Source: Limnochordaceae bacterium
Lineage (GTDB): Bacteria; Bacillota; Limnochordia; Limnochordales; Geochordaceae
DNA length: 64,000 bases
Assembly: GCA_014896295.1 (NCBI GenBank)
Contig: JADBKR010000003.1
Span: forward strand, 124,001 to 188,000
Reading direction: 5' to 3'
Part shown: positions 62,184 through 64,000 of the stretch, piece by piece
Numbering within the stretch: position 1 is the stretch's first letter
Layout: the number at the start of each line of letters is the position of its first letter
Position numbers and translations under genes: made by a program
Notes under the pieces: generated by a model
The model's input: only the letters and a program-made list of their open reading frames with translations
Databases searched by the model: none
What the model was told of the DNA's origin: nothing

Positions 62184-62968
62184 GGGCCTTGGAAGAGACC
62201 GGCGCGCCGGCCCACCTGGCGGACCTGCTGGAGGCCCTCCAGAGCGGGCGGCAGGACCCCATGGCGCTGCAGCTGGACGACCTCGTGCAGCAGACCATCC
62301 GGGAGCTCGGCCCCGTGCCGGAAGACTTCCAGCAACAGGAGCGCTGGCTCAACCGGGCCGCAGACGCGTTGCGGGTGCTCTCGGAGATGGTGCTGGTCAA
62401 GGCCCGCCTGGTGGCACCTTCCCCCGTCGCTCCGGCAGAGGCGGCCGTCACCGAGGCCCCCACGCCTGCCCTGTCGCCGGCGGAGGACGAAGACGAGGCG
62501 GGCCCCGATCCTTCGACCGAACTGGAAGCCCAGGCGGAGCTCTACCGGCGCTTCCGAGAGGCGGCCGTCTTGCTCGAGGAGCAGGCGGACGCCTGGAGCC
62601 GCCACCAGCCCCGACCGGCTCCGTCCGAACTCATCCGGACCATCGAGTCGTGGATGCAGTCCTGGCCCGAGGCCATGCCTCACGTGGGTGCAGACGCGCT
62701 GGCGGGCGCGCTGGTACGGGTACTCGGGCGGCAGGCCATGGCCGAGCGTGCCCGGGGCGCTCCCGCGCCCAGCCTGGACTGGCCGCGTCTGTTCGGGCGG
62801 GTGAGGAGCATGCTGGGCCATGACCCGGTGGACATGGAAAACCTCTTGACCCGGGCCGGGGATCGGGGGGAGGTCATCGGGCTGTTCCTGGCGGTGCTGG
62901 AGCTGGTCAAGGTGGGCGAGGTCTGGCTGCAGCAGCAGGACGGGCGGATATGGATTCGGAAGCGCTGA
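62180..62968 (+). CDS. scpA: Segregation and condensation protein A
   Basis: ScpA is the kleisin of the SMC-ScpAB complex that organises and separates chromosomes. The 262-residue product has an N-terminal SMC-binding helical region (LADLLEALQSGRQDPMALQLDDLVQQTIRELG, then ALRVLSEMVLVKARL), an acidic linker, and a C-terminal winged helix (REAAVLLEEQ, LRTRAGDRGEVIGLFLAVLELVKVGEVWL-type end). Conservation is moderate at the N-terminus. The assignment rests on this architecture and on the M50-scpA-scpB order. Confidence 0.85.
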   Translation: MRALEETGAPAHLADLLEALQSGRQDPMALQLDDLVQQTIRELGPVPEDFQQQERWLNRAADALRVLSEMVLVKARLVAPSPVAPAEAAVTEAPTPALSPAEDEDEAGPDPSTELEAQAELYRRFREAAVLLEEQADAWSRHQPRPAPSELIRTIESWMQSWPEAMPHVGADALAGALVRVLGRQAMAERARGAPAPSLDWPRLFGRVRSMLGHDPVDMENLLTRAGDRGEVIGLFLAVLELVKVGEVWLQQQDGRIWIRKR

Positions 62969-63575
62969 CGGCCGGCCCGCCGCTCGATTCGCTGGAAGCC
63001 GCCTGCGAGGCCGCGCTTTTCTCGGTGGCCCGGCCCCTTACCCTCGCGGAACTCGCGCGTGCGCTGGAGGTGGACGAGCCGGGGCCCGCAGGGCCGTCGA
63101 GGGGCTGCGGGATCACCTCGACCGGTGCGGGCACGGCGTCCAGGTGGCGGAGGTGGCGGGGGGCTACCAGCTCGTGAGCCGGGCCCGCTTTTTCGGCGTA
63201 GTGCGGCGGGCGGCCGGTGGCGTCCGCCGTCCCGTGCTCTCCAAAGCCGCCATCGAGACGCTGGCCATCGTTGCGTACCGTCAACCCGTATCGCGGGCCG
63301 ACATCGAGCACCTTCGGGGCGTCAACTGCGAGGGGCCCCTCGGTACGCTCCTCGAGCGAGGCCTCATCGAGGTGGCTTACCGGGGCGACGGCCCGGGTCG
63401 GCCCGTCTACTACCGGACGACGCGCCGCTTTCTGGAGATGTTCGGGCTTGCCTCCCTGGAGAACCTTCCTCCCCTGGACGGGCCGGGGGCACCCGCTGGC
63501 ATGGCGGGAGCACCTGCGGCTCAAACTACGGAAGGTCACCACGGGAGGGGGAAACAGGCGGATGGAGTCCCCTGA
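62950..63575 (+). CDS. scpB: Segregation and condensation protein B (frameshifted)
   Basis: ScpB dimers bridge the ScpA kleisin. The start (SLEAACEAALFSVARPLTLAELARALEVDE) is in one frame from ATG 62950. At about 63078-63085 (GGGG/CCC) the frame changes and the family sequence continues as RAVEGLRDHLDRC, then QVAEVAGGYQLVSRARF. It goes on with VLSKAAIETLAIVAYRQPVSRADIEHLRGVN and GRPVYYRTTRRFLEMFGL. A missing base explains it. Corrected length is about 208 residues. It overlaps scpA by 19 nt. Confidence 0.9.
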
Positions 63576-64000
63576 AGGCGGCCAGCCTTCGGCCTCCGAG
63601 TCCAGCCGAGGGCGGCATCCCATCGACGAGCTGATGCACACCGCCATGGACAGCCTCAAGTCCATGGTGGACGTCAACACGATCCTGGGCGTACCGGTCG
63701 AGGCGCCGGACGGCACGGTGATCATCCCCGTCTCCCGAGTGAGCTTCGGCTTCGTAGCCGGCGGCTCCGAGTTCGAGATCGCCGACGGCAGTCGCACGGG
63801 CTTTCCCTTCGGGGGTGGGAGCGGAGCAGGGGTGAGCCTCAGCCCCGTTGCCTTCCTCGTGGTGGGGAAGGGCCAGGTACGGCTCTTGCCGGTATCCGAA
63901 CGGGCCATTTACGATCGGCTCCTCGACCTGGCGCCGCGGCTGTTCGACCAGATCCAGAGGTGGACCGGCCAGCCGGCCGCGGTCGACGGCCAGTCGGCGC
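63562..64000 (+). CDS. GerW/YtfJ family sporulation protein (3' truncated by window edge)
   Basis: About 146 residues are visible and no stop is reached before the window ends. The family pattern is clear: HPIDELMHTAMDSLKSMVDVNTILGVPVEAPDGTVIIPVSRVSFGFVAGGSEF, then a Gly-rich loop FPFGGGSGAGVSLSPVAFLVVG. YtfJ (GerW) is a sigma-F-dependent spore protein needed for lytic-enzyme-dependent germination in Bacillus. ATG 63562 follows GGGAGGGGG and overlaps the end of scpB by 14 nt, as in many Firmicutes. Confidence 0.93.
   Translation, partial: MESPEGGQPSASESSRGRHPIDELMHTAMDSLKSMVDVNTILGVPVEAPDGTVIIPVSRVSFGFVAGGSEFEIADGSRTGFPFGGGSGAGVSLSPVAFLVVGKGQVRLLPVSERAIYDRLLDLAPRLFDQIQRWTGQPAAVDGQSA

Noticed and set aside
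566-63575. Programmed ribosomal frameshifting as the reason for the many frame breaks
   Set aside because: The breaks are in unrelated genes, in both directions, without common slippery heptamers or following pseudoknots. Programmed shifts are rare and gene-specific.
1-64000. CRISPR arrays, insertion sequences, prophage or attachment sites
   Set aside because: No evenly spaced direct repeats, transposase or integrase motifs, or terminal inverted repeats were noticed in any frame. The tRNA-Ala 3' end is not repeated nearby.

Overview
The window is a dense, high-G+C stretch of chromosome from an endospore-forming bacterium of Bacillota (Firmicutes) type. It carries spoVD, spoIIGA, sigE, sigG, spoIIR, spoIIP, spoVAC/D/E/F and a gerW/ytfJ-type gene beside a division and cell-wall cluster. 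GTG and TTG starts are common and 4-nt stop/start overlaps are frequent. The G+C is far above that of Bacillus or Clostridium, so a Limnochordia-like or similar deep high-GC lineage is my inference; it is not proven here. MurE has the DNPR motif of meso-DAP-adding enzymes and a lysA gene is present, so the wall is probably of the meso-DAP type. No phage, insertion sequence, transposon or CRISPR array was seen. No gene-free stretch exceeds 300 bases. Layout, 1-13.6 kb: end of spoVD, then murE-murF-mraY-ftsW-murG-murA-ftsQ-ftsZ on the plus strand. murD, murB, ftsA and ftsL are missing from this order. After ftsZ, spoIIGA-sigE lies on the minus strand and faces away from sigG-spoIIR, with a good sigma-F-type promoter between them. 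This gathers the forespore-to-mother-cell signalling relay (sigma-F, SpoIIR, SpoIIGA, sigma-E) and sigma-G in about 3.4 kb. 13.6-24.8 kb: a YlmC/YmxH protein, nrdR, pgeF, ftsK/spoIIIE, a rodZ-like gene, hslO, a UPF0182 membrane protein, spoIIP (with a candidate sigma-E promoter) and a displaced murC. 24.8-32.9 kb: a helicase island with two SNF2-family ATPases, each paired with an accessory protein I cannot name securely, around a large DEAD/H-box helicase resembling MrfA/YprA. 32.9-43.2 kb: a tRNA-Ala(CGC) gene, then on the minus strand a complete nuoA-B-CD-H-I-J-K-L-M-N operon (fused NuoCD, no nuoEFG) behind a near-consensus sigma-A promoter. 43.3-55.7 kb: rimO, then a small membrane protein and a short FtsH-like protease behind a structured leader, cinA, a membrane metallophosphoesterase, thpR, recA, recX, a second short promoter-terminator unit, rny, an unrecognised gene and ymdB. 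55.8-64 kb: dodecin, spoVAC-spoVAD-spoVAE, a small four-TM protein, spoVAF, lysA, an M50 protease, scpA-scpB and a gerW-like gene cut by the window edge. A striking property of the whole window is that at least fourteen conserved genes are interrupted by single-base frame changes, several in G or C runs. Homology continues without loss in the neighbouring frame, and there are no accompanying nonsense mutations or deletions. I read these as sequence errors rather than gene decay and have annotated the genes across the breaks.
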